Shown: one piece after another, positions 8,468-18,136 of the stretch
How positions within the stretch are numbered: the first letter of the stretch is position 1
Layout of the letters: each line of letters begins with the position of its first letter
Source of the DNA: Nosocomiicoccus massiliensis
GTDB taxonomy: Bacteria; Bacillota; Bacilli; Staphylococcales; Salinicoccaceae
Direction of reading: 5' to 3'
DNA: 64,000 nt
NCBI RefSeq assembly: GCF_002871345.2
Contig: NZ_CP136964.1
Location: 806,001-870,000, forward strand
Notes under the pieces: generated by a model
Seen by the model: the letters and a program-made list of their open reading frames with translations, nothing else
What the model was told of the DNA's origin: nothing
Database searches by the model: none
Translations under genes and position numbers: made by a program

Positions 8468-8492
8468 GTTTAAAATATCTCAATTAGGTAAT
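8468..8492 (+). promoter_or_regulatory. possible SigB-like promoter of the lipoprotein gene
   Basis: GTTTAA (8468-8473), 13-nt spacer, GGTAAT (8487-8492): perfect -35 but only a partial -10 match. It would give a leader of about 100 nt. Confidence 0.25.
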
Positions 8493-8500
8493 TTTAAGAA

Positions 8501-8575
8501 TAAGGAACACTGCCGTAACGGTTTTTGATTAAGTTCCTTAAATGGGACCCGTTAGTAATTTTACTTTAATTACTA
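8501..8575 (+). promoter_or_regulatory. two inverted repeats in the lipoprotein leader
   Basis: TAAGGAAC/GTTCCTTA (8501-8508 with 8533-8540) and TAGTAATT/AATTACTA (8553-8560 with 8568-8575) lie just before the ribosome site of the lipoprotein gene. They could be a leader structure or operator; no known class is recognised. Confidence 0.3.
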
Positions 8576-8598
8576 CATATTTGAGAGGAGAAATTTAA

Positions 8599-9588
8599 AT
8601 GAAAAAGTTTTGGATGGTCCTGCTGGCCCTATCTTTTATAACGCTCGTTGCTTGTTCTTCTAATGAAGATAAAGACACGAATACTAGTAATGAGTCAGCG
8701 GACGAAAAGACAGAGGAAGTTGAGAAAGAAGAATCGACAGACACTGAGGGCGAAGAGAATAGTGAGTCATCTAAGAAACCTGAATATGATGAGGCGAAAG
8801 CTACGACTAACATCATGAAAAAAGAAGCAGACGGCTTACTTAGTACAATCGAAATGAAACATGCAGATGACGTATTACTGGAACAAAACCAGGTCACTGA
8901 GGGCGAATACAGCACACTTGGTGTGAAAGACAAAAAAGAGGCACAAGAAAAGATTAAAGAATTCGGTGATGAAGAAAAATATAAAGACCAAGAAGGTGTC
9001 GAATACTCAGTAGAATTTAATGATGATACTTTCATCGAAACATTCAAGGTCGACTACACAGTCGCAGATCTCAGTGTAGTGTCATCACTACCTGACTCTG
9101 GTACAGAATCACAGTTTGTAAGCTATGAATTAAGTGTAGATAACTTTAAAAAACAAGGATATTATCTTGAAGGTGAAGAATCGACTGAAGTATTCCTTCT
9201 TGAACAAGAAGGCTATATTTATGAAGTATCTGTTTTACAAGACGGAAACAACAAAATTTTAAAACAGACAACTTATAACGAACAGTCATATGAATCGCTT
9301 GGCTTAGCAGATAAAAAAGCTGCAGAAGAACAATTTAAAGATATCGCCAAAAATTATGAAGAGTTAAACAAACTTGACGGTGTGAATTTTGATATGAAAT
9401 TCGAAGATGATAAATTCACTGTAGAAGGCGTCATGGATTATGAAAAAGTTAAAGATCTAGATAAAGTTCTTCAGTTAATGGGTATTGAGCAAGTAGATGA
9501 AAGTGCAAAAGAAGAAGCACGAAACTACACAGAAATCGCGATGGCTCTTCTAGGAAATGGATTAGAACATGTAGAAACAAAGAAATAA
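8599..9588 (+). CDS. YehR-like (DUF1307) lipoprotein with two tandem domains
   Basis: 329 residues. The N-terminus is a lipoprotein signal with lipobox LVAC (Cys-19), followed by an acidic Ser/Glu-rich linker to about residue 60. Two homologous halves follow, each with the pattern YSTLGVKDKKEAQEKIK...GVEYSVEFNDDTF and YESLGLADKKAAEEQFK...GVNFDMKFEDDKF, so the DUF1307/YehR domain is duplicated. Family members usually carry one copy. It is predicted to be membrane-anchored on the outer face; the function is unknown. Confidence 0.75.
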   Translation: MKKFWMVLLALSFITLVACSSNEDKDTNTSNESADEKTEEVEKEESTDTEGEENSESSKKPEYDEAKATTNIMKKEADGLLSTIEMKHADDVLLEQNQVTEGEYSTLGVKDKKEAQEKIKEFGDEEKYKDQEGVEYSVEFNDDTFIETFKVDYTVADLSVVSSLPDSGTESQFVSYELSVDNFKKQGYYLEGEESTEVFLLEQEGYIYEVSVLQDGNNKILKQTTYNEQSYESLGLADKKAAEEQFKDIAKNYEELNKLDGVNFDMKFEDDKFTVEGVMDYEKVKDLDKVLQLMGIEQVDESAKEEARNYTEIAMALLGNGLEHVETKK

Positions 9589-9591
9589 CAT

Positions 9592-9633
9592 AAAAGCACG
9601 CAAGCTGAAAAATCCTTCAGCGCGTGCTTTTTA
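9592..9633 (+). terminator. terminator of the lipoprotein gene
   Basis: AAAAGCACGC (9592-9601) pairs with GCGTGCTTTT (9622-9631), with an inner GCTGAA/TTCAGC stem, then T-run. Confidence 0.85.
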
Positions 9634-9642
9634 ATTTGAAAA

Positions 9643-9810
9643 CTAATCCTTCTTATACGCAATCATCCCAGCACTTACAAAAAATAAAATCCCTGGTATG
9701 ATGTAAAATAAAAATAAAAATCCACCCAATTTTTCTGGAATTGTTGCCGCCAGCAGCATCATGACGAAGCTAATGAATAAAAATATAAATATCGTATTTC
9801 TAATTTTCAT
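9643..9810 (-). CDS. small membrane protein (about 55 residues)
   Basis: Start set at 9810 (MKIRNTIFIF), which has a GGGGG(T)AAG-type site just upstream; an in-frame ATG at 9861 has none. Two hydrophobic segments (TIFIFLFISFVMMLLAA and FLFLFYIIPGILFFVSAGM) are separated by a short loop, with a charged C-terminus (AYKKD). No family is recognised. Confidence 0.55.
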   Translation of the reverse strand: MKIRNTIFIFLFISFVMMLLAATIPEKLGGFLFLFYIIPGILFFVSAGMIAYKKD

Positions 9811-9879
9811 ATACTTACCCCCATAAATTTTAAAATTTTTATAGTGAATCATCAAAAGCATTTCATGAAATATTTATTA

Positions 9880-10365
9880 TTAAACATTTGATAAAGACAT
9901 TTCTAATGTTTTCAAGACATGTCCATCAAATTCATCATCATATTCATCTACAATTTTAAATCCTAGTTTCTTATAAAAATTAACCGCATTGATATTATCT
10001 TTTTCAACTTCTAGAAAGATTTTTTCAAAATTTTTGATTGGCTCAATACTATGAGCTATCAGCCGACTACCGGTTCTTTTTCCTTGGTAATCTGGTAATA
10101 TGTATATTGCTGATAAATCATATGTGTTTGGTTGTTCCGTTTCTTTGAAATTTATAAAACCAATGATTTTTTCATCATGTTCTGCCACGAATATAATTTG
10201 ATCAAGTCGTTTTTTCAACATCTCATCACTATATGCAACCTTTAGAAAGCTGTTTTGTACATCTTCTGGAATTATACCTTGATATGTAGCATTCCAACTC
10301 TTTTTAGCAACATATTGAACGTCTGGAATATCAGCCTCTAACATTTTTCGAATGATTAAATCCAT
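9880..10365 (-). CDS. GNAT-family N-acetyltransferase
   Basis: 161 residues with the GNAT fold signature: N-terminal IRKMLEADIPDVQYVAKKSW, the acetyl-CoA-binding loop YILPDYQGKRTGSRLI (Q/RxxGxG/A-like) and the C-terminal DNINAVNFYKKLGFKIV. The substrate is unknown. It stands alone between two unrelated genes on the same strand. Confidence 0.85.
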   Translation of the reverse strand: MDLIIRKMLEADIPDVQYVAKKSWNATYQGIIPEDVQNSFLKVAYSDEMLKKRLDQIIFVAEHDEKIIGFINFKETEQPNTYDLSAIYILPDYQGKRTGSRLIAHSIEPIKNFEKIFLEVEKDNINAVNFYKKLGFKIVDEYDDEFDGHVLKTLEMSLSNV

Positions 10366-10457
10366 AACTACATCACCTTTTTATCTGTTTTACAGAATAT
10401 CTATAATTTCCTTAATTAAAAATTCAATTTATATGAAAACCAAGACAAATGTCTTCG

Positions 10458-11909
10458 TTAAAATGTAGAGAGACCGAGTCCTTCTTGAATTCTATATAAA
10501 ATTCTTTTCATTATATTATCTTCAGATTCTTTCTCATAATCGAGTGTGTAAACACCATCTTTATTATTCCAAAGTCTATCGTAATAGTCGTTCATAGAAA
10601 TCATTTCTTCGCTTTCTGATTTTGCCTTAACAACGAGATCTGTCTCTAAATTTAAGTCTTTCAGGTTACGTCTTGTGAAGTTAGATGAACCGAGGATTAA
10701 AGTTGAATCTTCACCATTATCATGCATCATAAACTTTGCATGATACTGCTCGCCATGAGATTTATACCAACGAATTTCTGGAGGGTTTTTATAATTCATT
10801 AACTCACTCGCAACCGGCTTGTTTGGAATACCATTCTTCTCATTACCAAAAGCATCTTGGTTAATGTCCAAAATAATTTGCACTTTTACGTCGCGATCTA
10901 ACGCCTTCTTCAGTGCTTTAATTAAACCGCGATCTGAAAGATAAAACACACCGATTTTAAGAGAGTCCCCCGCTTCAGCTTGATTGACTGTATCTATTAG
11001 CGCTTCTCTAATCTTACCTTCAGTGACGAGAGAAATTTCGTATTCCCCCGTGTTTTTATCAGTTTCAACTTCGTAATTCTTAATTTTAAATGTATCATAT
11101 CCTGAAAAATCTAAAACAGCTGTTTCACTTTTTAATAGGTCGTTCAAAGTATCTCCAGAAAACTTCACAGCGATATTTGAATGTAAGCTCGAACCATCAT
11201 GCGGATTTAGTGACGCAATGACGGCCTCTTTTTCATTCATGATTGTCTTGCGGTGATTGGCTTTGAAGTTTAAGAGTCTTAAATAACTCCCAATACCCAC
11301 TTTGTCATCCATCGGACGAAGTGCGTTTGGTAAAATTTTCAGACCACCTGGTTTTATCCAAGTAAAAAACGTCCTATAATAACCACCGTATAGATAGTTA
11401 GAATCTCTTAATTTAGACAGGTCCGTTTCGACAACATCAATTCCAGCATCACGTAATTTTTTGTATACATGCGTATCATATGTACCATAAAAAGAGTTGA
11501 TGGGATCTGTGATGACGGTAATTGGAATATCAGAATCTTTCTTCTTCTGAACTAAACGCTCAGCAAAATCCTCTGATAAGGTAGGAAACTCCAATGTGTC
11601 GTGATTATAGTCATCATTAAATAAAAACATGTCTAAAACGATAAAATCCTCAGCATTATCAATCACTTCGTACATTGTATCAACGATTTCCTGTTCATGA
11701 TGGACAGCACTGTTTTTATCCTCATAAGTCACATCATAAAGAATATCCAAATCATCTGTTTTAACAAAATCAGACTGCGTAGAAATCCCGTCAGGGAGGG
11801 GCTTAACGAGCGAATAGACGCCAACGAAAAGCGGGATAGCAACGAGTATCGCCACCACACCAACAGTCAACCCGACAAATCTTCGCCTACGATAATTCTT
11901 TTTTGTCAT
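10458..11909 (-). CDS. membrane-anchored phospholipase D-like protein
   Basis: 483 residues. An arginine-rich start (KKNYRRRRFVG) and one membrane helix (residues about 12-33) are followed by two PLD repeats: NHRKTIMNEKEAVIASLNP and YHAKFMMHDNGEDSTLILGS, each with HxK and downstream Asn. The family transfers phosphatidyl groups; cardiolipin-synthase-like activity is possible, but a clearer cls is present at 52 kb. The DGSS after the first repeat and the long extra loops set this protein apart from Cls. The role is uncertain. Confidence 0.8.
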   Translation of the reverse strand: MTKKNYRRRRFVGLTVGVVAILVAIPLFVGVYSLVKPLPDGISTQSDFVKTDDLDILYDVTYEDKNSAVHHEQEIVDTMYEVIDNAEDFIVLDMFLFNDDYNHDTLEFPTLSEDFAERLVQKKKDSDIPITVITDPINSFYGTYDTHVYKKLRDAGIDVVETDLSKLRDSNYLYGGYYRTFFTWIKPGGLKILPNALRPMDDKVGIGSYLRLLNFKANHRKTIMNEKEAVIASLNPHDGSSLHSNIAVKFSGDTLNDLLKSETAVLDFSGYDTFKIKNYEVETDKNTGEYEISLVTEGKIREALIDTVNQAEAGDSLKIGVFYLSDRGLIKALKKALDRDVKVQIILDINQDAFGNEKNGIPNKPVASELMNYKNPPEIRWYKSHGEQYHAKFMMHDNGEDSTLILGSSNFTRRNLKDLNLETDLVVKAKSESEEMISMNDYYDRLWNNKDGVYTLDYEKESEDNIMKRILYRIQEGLGLSTF

Positions 11910-12035
11910 AAGAACACCTCACGATACCTATTTTATTATTATACAGGAAATGAATGAATTTACTTTTAGAAAGGTGTAAACAGATTGTAAATTATCGTTC
12001 AACAAATTTGTATTGATTTAAGAAATATTTATAAA

Positions 12036-12069
12036 ATTAAAAAACCTATCATCAAAAAAGATGATAGGT
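12036..12069 (-). terminator. terminator of groESL
   Basis: 10-bp perfect stem (12044-12053 with 12060-12069); the minus-strand T-run corresponds to 12038-12043. Confidence 0.9.
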
Positions 12070-12077
12070 CAAATGGA

Positions 12078-13700
<1,623 letters not shown>

Positions 13701-13712
13701 TCATATCTCTCC

Positions 13713-14006
13713 TTATTCTACTACTGCTAAAATATCTTGTACTGGTACGATGATGTACTCTTTACCTTCGTAATCCACTTCTGTTCCTGTAAATGAGTTG
13801 TAAACGACTTTGTCGCCTTCTTTAACATCTATTTTTAAAATTTCTCCGTTATCTAACGTACGTCCAGGTCCTACTGCAACAACTACACCATAGACCGGTT
13901 CTTCTTTTGAAGAATCTCCAGTTAAAATAATACCAGAGGACGTCGTTTCTTCTTTTGTATATTTACTAATATCTAAAATCACTCTATTTTCTAAAGGTCG
14001 TAACAT
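13713..14006 (-). CDS. groS: co-chaperonin GroES (Hsp10)
   Basis: 97 residues; starts MLRPLENRVILDI, with the mobile loop TSSGIILTGDSSKEEP and the C-terminal VQDILAVVE. It caps the GroEL ring. It is the first gene of the groESL operon, with AGGAGG before its ATG. Confidence 0.97.
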   Translation of the reverse strand: MLRPLENRVILDISKYTKEETTSSGIILTGDSSKEEPVYGVVVAVGPGRTLDNGEILKIDVKEGDKVVYNSFTGTEVDYEGKEYIIVPVQDILAVVE

Positions 14007-14033
14007 TGTTATAGCCTCCTCAATAATCGTCTT

Positions 14034-14060
14034 TTAGCACTCATCATTGTAATGTGCTAA
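14034..14060 (-). promoter_or_regulatory. CIRCE operator of groESL (HrcA site)
   Basis: TTAGCACTC, 9 nt, ATGTGCTAA, against the consensus TTAGCACTC-N9-GAGTGCTAA: the first arm is perfect and the second differs at two positions. It lies between promoter and groES start, where HrcA would block transcription until heat stress. Confidence 0.9.
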
Positions 14061-14069
14061 CTGATTTTT

Positions 14070-14098
14070 ATAGTACATCAAAGATAGTCAAATTTCAA
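14070..14098 (-). promoter_or_regulatory. SigA promoter of groESL
   Basis: Minus strand TTGAAA (14098-14093), 17-nt spacer, TACTAT (14075-14070), directly upstream of CIRCE. Confidence 0.65.
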
Positions 14099-14175
14099 GT
14101 TATAGCATTTCGTTTTCATGTTTTATATTGTAAAATGGTACTATTGTTTAAAGACTTATTTTAAGGAGATTGTTT

Positions 14176-14940
14176 ATGAATAGAACTATATATAGTTTAT
14201 TTATTGTCGTGATGTTTGGGGTCATTCAAATCGCAGGTATTCCAATTCAAATTTATATCGCACTTAAAAATCCTGGTGCGAGTGTTCAGGAAATTTTAAG
14301 CTTATATATGCCCTATCAGTTTGTTATTTACATTATCGGACTTATCGTTATTTTAGTTTTAGGTAATATCCATAAAAATAAAAACATGTTTGAACTCGGT
14401 GAAAAGTCCACACCACTCATGACAATTGTTTGGGTATTCGGAGGATTAGTGTTAGCATTCGTCGCCCAATTTGTTACTGCAACAATTAATATTAAATTAC
14501 TCGGAAACCCTGAAGAGAGTGCAAACACACAGCTTATTATGGAAATGATTACTGCGATGCCGTATATGGCAATCTTCGTTGCGATTATTGGCCCAATTAT
14601 CGAAGAGTACGTATTTAGACGTGCGATTTTCGCAGAAATTTATGAACGACTACCGATGAACCGTGTCGTTTCGTTTTTAATCGCAGGACTGATTTCTGGA
14701 TTAATATTTGCGGTCGCACACTTTGACTTTACACATATTCTCGTTTATTTAGGAATGAGTTATGTATTTAGTTTTGTATATGTGATGACAAATCGTCTAC
14801 TCGTTCCAATTCTCGTTCATATGTTAATGAACGGAACGGTTGTCGCTGCACAGGTATTCTTTAAAGATGCGATAGAAAATCTCGAACAATTACAGTCTAA
14901 CATTATATTAATCGGCAAAGTAATCATGTCGATCATCTAA
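14176..14940 (+). CDS. CPBP-family intramembrane metalloprotease (MroQ-like)
   Basis: 254 residues, polytopic. The family motifs are present in order: EEYVFR (first two Glu and Arg), FAVAHFDF (His) and HMLMNG (second His), the predicted metal site within the membrane. The ATG at 14176 has AAGGAG at 14163-14168; a TTG six bases earlier is too close to that site. Divergent placement from groES is the same as S. aureus mroQ, whose product acts in agr peptide signalling; that role is inferred from position and family only. Confidence 0.88.
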   Translation: MNRTIYSLFIVVMFGVIQIAGIPIQIYIALKNPGASVQEILSLYMPYQFVIYIIGLIVILVLGNIHKNKNMFELGEKSTPLMTIVWVFGGLVLAFVAQFVTATINIKLLGNPEESANTQLIMEMITAMPYMAIFVAIIGPIIEEYVFRRAIFAEIYERLPMNRVVSFLIAGLISGLIFAVAHFDFTHILVYLGMSYVFSFVYVMTNRLLVPILVHMLMNGTVVAAQVFFKDAIENLEQLQSNIILIGKVIMSII

Positions 14941-14972
14941 AAAAAAGACTCAAGCAACGCTTGAGTCGTTTT
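14941..14972. terminator. bidirectional terminator
   Basis: GACTCAAGC (14947-14955), 3-nt loop, GCTTGAGTC (14959-14967), with A-run on the left and T-run on the right. It serves the MroQ-like gene (+) and the DCC gene (-). Confidence 0.85.
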
Positions 14973-15343
14973 CATTTTAAGTACATTTGATAAAATTTTA
15001 CAGATTTTACTGTGCATTTTTTATTGTATTTATGTCGGTTTTTTGCGACATAATCATATAAAGAATTTCTTAATTTTCTTGGAATTAGTTTTGTCACGAG
15101 TAACGGTTTAAAGTAATCATTCGCATCCACTAAATAATGAAGAACTGCGTCTGATTTTTCATATACTTTATGTTTTGAAATATATGACACGTGATTTGAA
15201 TTCACTTGAAACGTTAAATCTTTTATCCACTGACTGTTAAAATCTGTCACATATAGGTCATTATTTTTATTCATCTTAACTGCGAAATTCACAAATCGAT
15301 TACATAACTGACATTCACCATCATAAACTAGTACTTTTTTCAT
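14972..15343 (-). CDS. DCC-family thiol-disulfide oxidoreductase (DUF393)
   Basis: 123 residues from the ATG at 15343 (KKVLVYDGECQLCNRFVNF). The DGxCxLC motif near the N-terminus defines the DCC/DUF393 family, which is thioredoxin-like. The C-terminus is basic (RHKYNKKCTVKSVKFYQMYLK). A GTG two codons earlier is an alternative start, since neither has a strong ribosome site. The physiological partner is unknown. Confidence 0.8.
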   Translation of the reverse strand: MKKVLVYDGECQLCNRFVNFAVKMNKNNDLYVTDFNSQWIKDLTFQVNSNHVSYISKHKVYEKSDAVLHYLVDANDYFKPLLVTKLIPRKLRNSLYDYVAKNRHKYNKKCTVKSVKFYQMYLK

Positions 15344-15373
15344 ATACACTCTACACTTTTCTTTTATAATAAT

Positions 15374-16504
15374 CTATAATGCTAAGCTCATTCTTGGTCC
15401 AAACGCTTCGTAATGAATTTTGCTCATATCATATTTATTGGATCCACAAGCATTAATCATTGCCTGGTTAAATCCTAATGACCCTGATATATAAATTGAA
15501 TAATCATCGTAACCTTTAATGTCACTCTCATTTAAATAACCTTCGTCTTTAGTATATCTAATCGTAACATTCACTTTATCTTCTAATGATTCTAGTTCCT
15601 CTTTAAATGGCAATGTAGATTCATCATGAGTCGAAATGATTAGATCAATGTTTTTATTATTTTCTACCGCACTTTCGACCATAGACATAATCGGTGTTAA
15701 ACCAACTCCTCCGGCAATGAATAATAAGTTTTCATCAGAATCATTTAATAAGAAGTCTCCGGCTGGTGCTGAAAGTTCAATGACATCTCCACTATTTAAC
15801 TCATCAAATAAGTAATGAGAAACGACGCCCGCATCATCATTTTGACCTTCCCGTTTAACAGCAAATTGTAAACCATTTTCTGTATGAGTAGAACAAATCG
15901 AATAGTGTCTTAACGCTTCATACGGATAATCGATTGGCTTTACTTTGACTGTAATGTACTGTCCTGGAAGAATCTCTGGTAATTTCTCATTGTTATCTAC
16001 TGTAAACCTAACGATATCTTCCGTTAGATACTCTTTATTTTTTACAGTGAATGGTTTAAACCCGTCCCATGCAGCCTCATCATACATTTTTTCTTCTACT
16101 TCAATAAATATTTGAGCAATTTGATTATAATACTTAGCCCATGCATTAATAATATCATCAGTTGCCGCGTCACCAAGTACTTCTTTAATACCTATGAGTA
16201 AATATTTACCAACGATAGGATAATGTTCTTTTTTTACATTTAATGCACGGTGCTTATGACCAATCCCTATGACTGCAGGTACAATTGCTTCTAAATCATC
16301 GATGTGCTCAGCAGCTGCAAGCACTGTATTAGCAAGTGCCTTGGGTTGATCACCAAACTTTTGATTTGTCTGGTTAAACATATTTAATAATTCATCATGT
16401 TCTTGGAACATACGTTTATAAAATGTGCTTGTAATTTCACTACCATACGCTTTTAGTAATGGAACTGTTGCTTTAATGAGTTCTTTTTCTTTATTCGTTA
16501 ACAT
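15374..16504 (-). CDS. hmp: flavohaemoglobin (nitric oxide dioxygenase)
   Basis: 376 residues from the ATG at 16504 (MLTNKEKELIKATVPLLKAYG), which has AGGAGTG upstream. The N-terminal globin (1-140) keeps the proximal-His segment KHRALNVKKEHYPIVG. The C-terminal reductase has the FAD motif RHYSICS and the NAD-binding GGVGLTPIMSM. The enzyme converts NO to nitrate using O2 and NAD(P)H in the cytosol. It appears monocistronic, with its promoter in the 50 bp after the lemA/TPM terminator. Confidence 0.95.
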   Translation of the reverse strand: MLTNKEKELIKATVPLLKAYGSEITSTFYKRMFQEHDELLNMFNQTNQKFGDQPKALANTVLAAAEHIDDLEAIVPAVIGIGHKHRALNVKKEHYPIVGKYLLIGIKEVLGDAATDDIINAWAKYYNQIAQIFIEVEEKMYDEAAWDGFKPFTVKNKEYLTEDIVRFTVDNNEKLPEILPGQYITVKVKPIDYPYEALRHYSICSTHTENGLQFAVKREGQNDDAGVVSHYLFDELNSGDVIELSAPAGDFLLNDSDENLLFIAGGVGLTPIMSMVESAVENNKNIDLIISTHDESTLPFKEELESLEDKVNVTIRYTKDEGYLNESDIKGYDDYSIYISGSLGFNQAMINACGSNKYDMSKIHYEAFGPRMSLAL

Positions 16505-16553
16505 AACAATCACTCCTAATGTAATTCTAACATCTATACATGACAATAAAAGT

Positions 16554-16587
16554 AAAGAACCTTGACAATGTCATGTCAAGGTTCTTT
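16554..16587 (-). terminator. terminator of lemA-TPM
   Basis: Perfect 14-bp stem (16554-16567 with 16574-16587), 6-nt loop. The A/T ends make it functional on either strand; the minus strand gene ends at 16587. Confidence 0.8.
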
Positions 16588-17408
16588 TAGAATCCGCGAC
16601 CGGCACCTCCACCGCCGCCGCTTCCTCCTCCGAAGCCACCAAATCCACCGCTACCACCGGAGAATCCTCCTCCATTTCCACTTTGTGGGAAGAATATTGG
16701 AGTGCCACTACGTCGGTACGACGGCTGGCGTCTTCCTCTTGGTGGTCCGCCACCACCATTGTTACTTATAATGTATAGCAATAACACAATAATAAACACA
16801 ATGACAAATGTACGGAATAAGAAATCGTAAAACGAATCGTCATTCGATGTCTTTTCAGGCTGCTCATTCGTAAATTCACCTGTAGTTTCATCGTAGCCAT
16901 ATGCTTCTAGACTTTCTTCATAGAGTTTTGTGTATAAGTTTTTAAGCGCTGTATTATAGTCGCCTTTTTTAGCCGCTTCAAGTGCATAATCATCGATAAT
17001 TTTACCAATTTTTGCATCGTTTAAATACCCTTCAATTTCGTATCCAACTTGGACATCGATTCCTCGGTTATTAAATTCATTGTCGTTGTCGTTATTAAAT
17101 AGTATAACGATACCGTTATCTCTTTCTTTTTTACCTACACCATATTCTCTTAATGCACGTAGTGCAAAGTCTTGACGATGCTCTTGCCCTGTTGAGTCCA
17201 TCGTCATCAGTAACATTTCTACTCCGGTACCTTTTTCTAAATGGGACCCTAGTTCATTTAACTCAGAAATTGTCGACTCATCTAATACGTGCGCATTATC
17301 TTGAACAAAATAATGCGACGTATCGAGTTTCGGCATTTCAACGCGTGCTGCCGTTGCGATTGGTGTTGTTAATATAATGATGAGAAGAAGTGGAATGATC
17401 CGCTTCAT
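16587..17408 (-). CDS. TPM-domain membrane protein with Gly-rich tail
   Basis: 273 residues. Signal peptide (residues 1-20, ending ATAA), TPM domain from about 25 to 165 (YFVQDNAHVLDESTISELNE..., NNRGIDVQVGYEIEGYLND), one membrane helix (FLFRTFVIVFIIVLLLYIIS), then a low-complexity GGSGGFGGFGGGSGGGG tail ending AGRGF. It starts within the lemA stop codon. The LemA-TPM pair is widespread and of uncertain function; the TPM domain has been linked to phosphatase activity and photosystem repair elsewhere. Confidence 0.85.
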   Translation of the reverse strand: MKRIIPLLLIIILTTPIATAARVEMPKLDTSHYFVQDNAHVLDESTISELNELGSHLEKGTGVEMLLMTMDSTGQEHRQDFALRALREYGVGKKERDNGIVILFNNDNDNEFNNRGIDVQVGYEIEGYLNDAKIGKIIDDYALEAAKKGDYNTALKNLYTKLYEESLEAYGYDETTGEFTNEQPEKTSNDDSFYDFLFRTFVIVFIIVLLLYIISNNGGGGPPRGRRQPSYRRSGTPIFFPQSGNGGGFSGGSGGFGGFGGGSGGGGGAGRGF

Positions 17409-18004
17409 TACTCATCACCAGAGTTATCCTCTTGGTTCGTGTTAAAATCTACACCTGGCACTTCTTTTGCACCTTCACTTGCTTTAAAGTAGTCTTTCTT
17501 CTCAAAATTAAAAATCATAGCGATAATGTTCCCTGGGAACACACGTGTTTGTTTATTATATTCTTCTACTGATTTGTTATAATCTTGACGTGCAACTGCG
17601 ATTCTGTTTTCAGCGCCCGCAAGCTCATCACGTAATCCTGTAAATTGTTCGTTCGCTTTTAAGTCAGGATAATTTTCAGCAACAGCTAATAAACGAGATA
17701 AAGCACTAGTCATTTGATCGTTTGCTTCGCTTAACTCATTTACTCCGTTTGCACCTGCTAAACGTGCACGTGCATCCGCAACATCTTGAAACACTTCTTT
17801 TTCGTGTGAGGCATAGCCCTTAACTGTTTCAACTAAGTTCGGAATTAAATCTCCACGACGCTGTAGTTGCGTTTCGATTTGTGATTCTTTTTCATTGACT
17901 TGTTCATCTAACTGAACAAACTTGTTATATTTTGGCATTATAAGGATTGCCAATACAATGATAATCCCGAGTACAATACCGATTGGTGCTAATAATTTTT
18001 TCAT
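17408..18004 (-). CDS. lemA: LemA family protein
   Basis: 198 residues with one N-terminal membrane helix (LAPIGIVLGIIIVLAILIMP) and the LemA helical core (KYNKFVQLDEQVNEKESQIETQLQRRGDLIPNLVETVKGYASHE, then NIIAMIFNFEKKDYFKA). It is co-transcribed with the TPM gene, whose start overlaps its stop by one base. Function unknown. Confidence 0.92.
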   Translation of the reverse strand: MKKLLAPIGIVLGIIIVLAILIMPKYNKFVQLDEQVNEKESQIETQLQRRGDLIPNLVETVKGYASHEKEVFQDVADARARLAGANGVNELSEANDQMTSALSRLLAVAENYPDLKANEQFTGLRDELAGAENRIAVARQDYNKSVEEYNKQTRVFPGNIIAMIFNFEKKDYFKASEGAKEVPGVDFNTNQEDNSGDE

Positions 18005-18136
18005 TGGAAAACTCCTTTTTTAAATATAAATTCATTATACTAAAGAAATATTATATACGACTACTTTTAAAGTCATGAACATTTCCAATATAATATAGTA
18101 ATATAATAGTACCCCACATCAAGGAGTGAGAAACTT

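Noticed and set aside
10442..10455. Terminator after the PLD-like gene
   Set aside because: The AAGACA/TGTCTT stem is only 6 bp and the T-run is short; too weak to annotate.
14041..14100. Second CIRCE element before groES
   Set aside because: Only one TTAGCACTC-N9-GAGTGCTAA-like inverted repeat is present.
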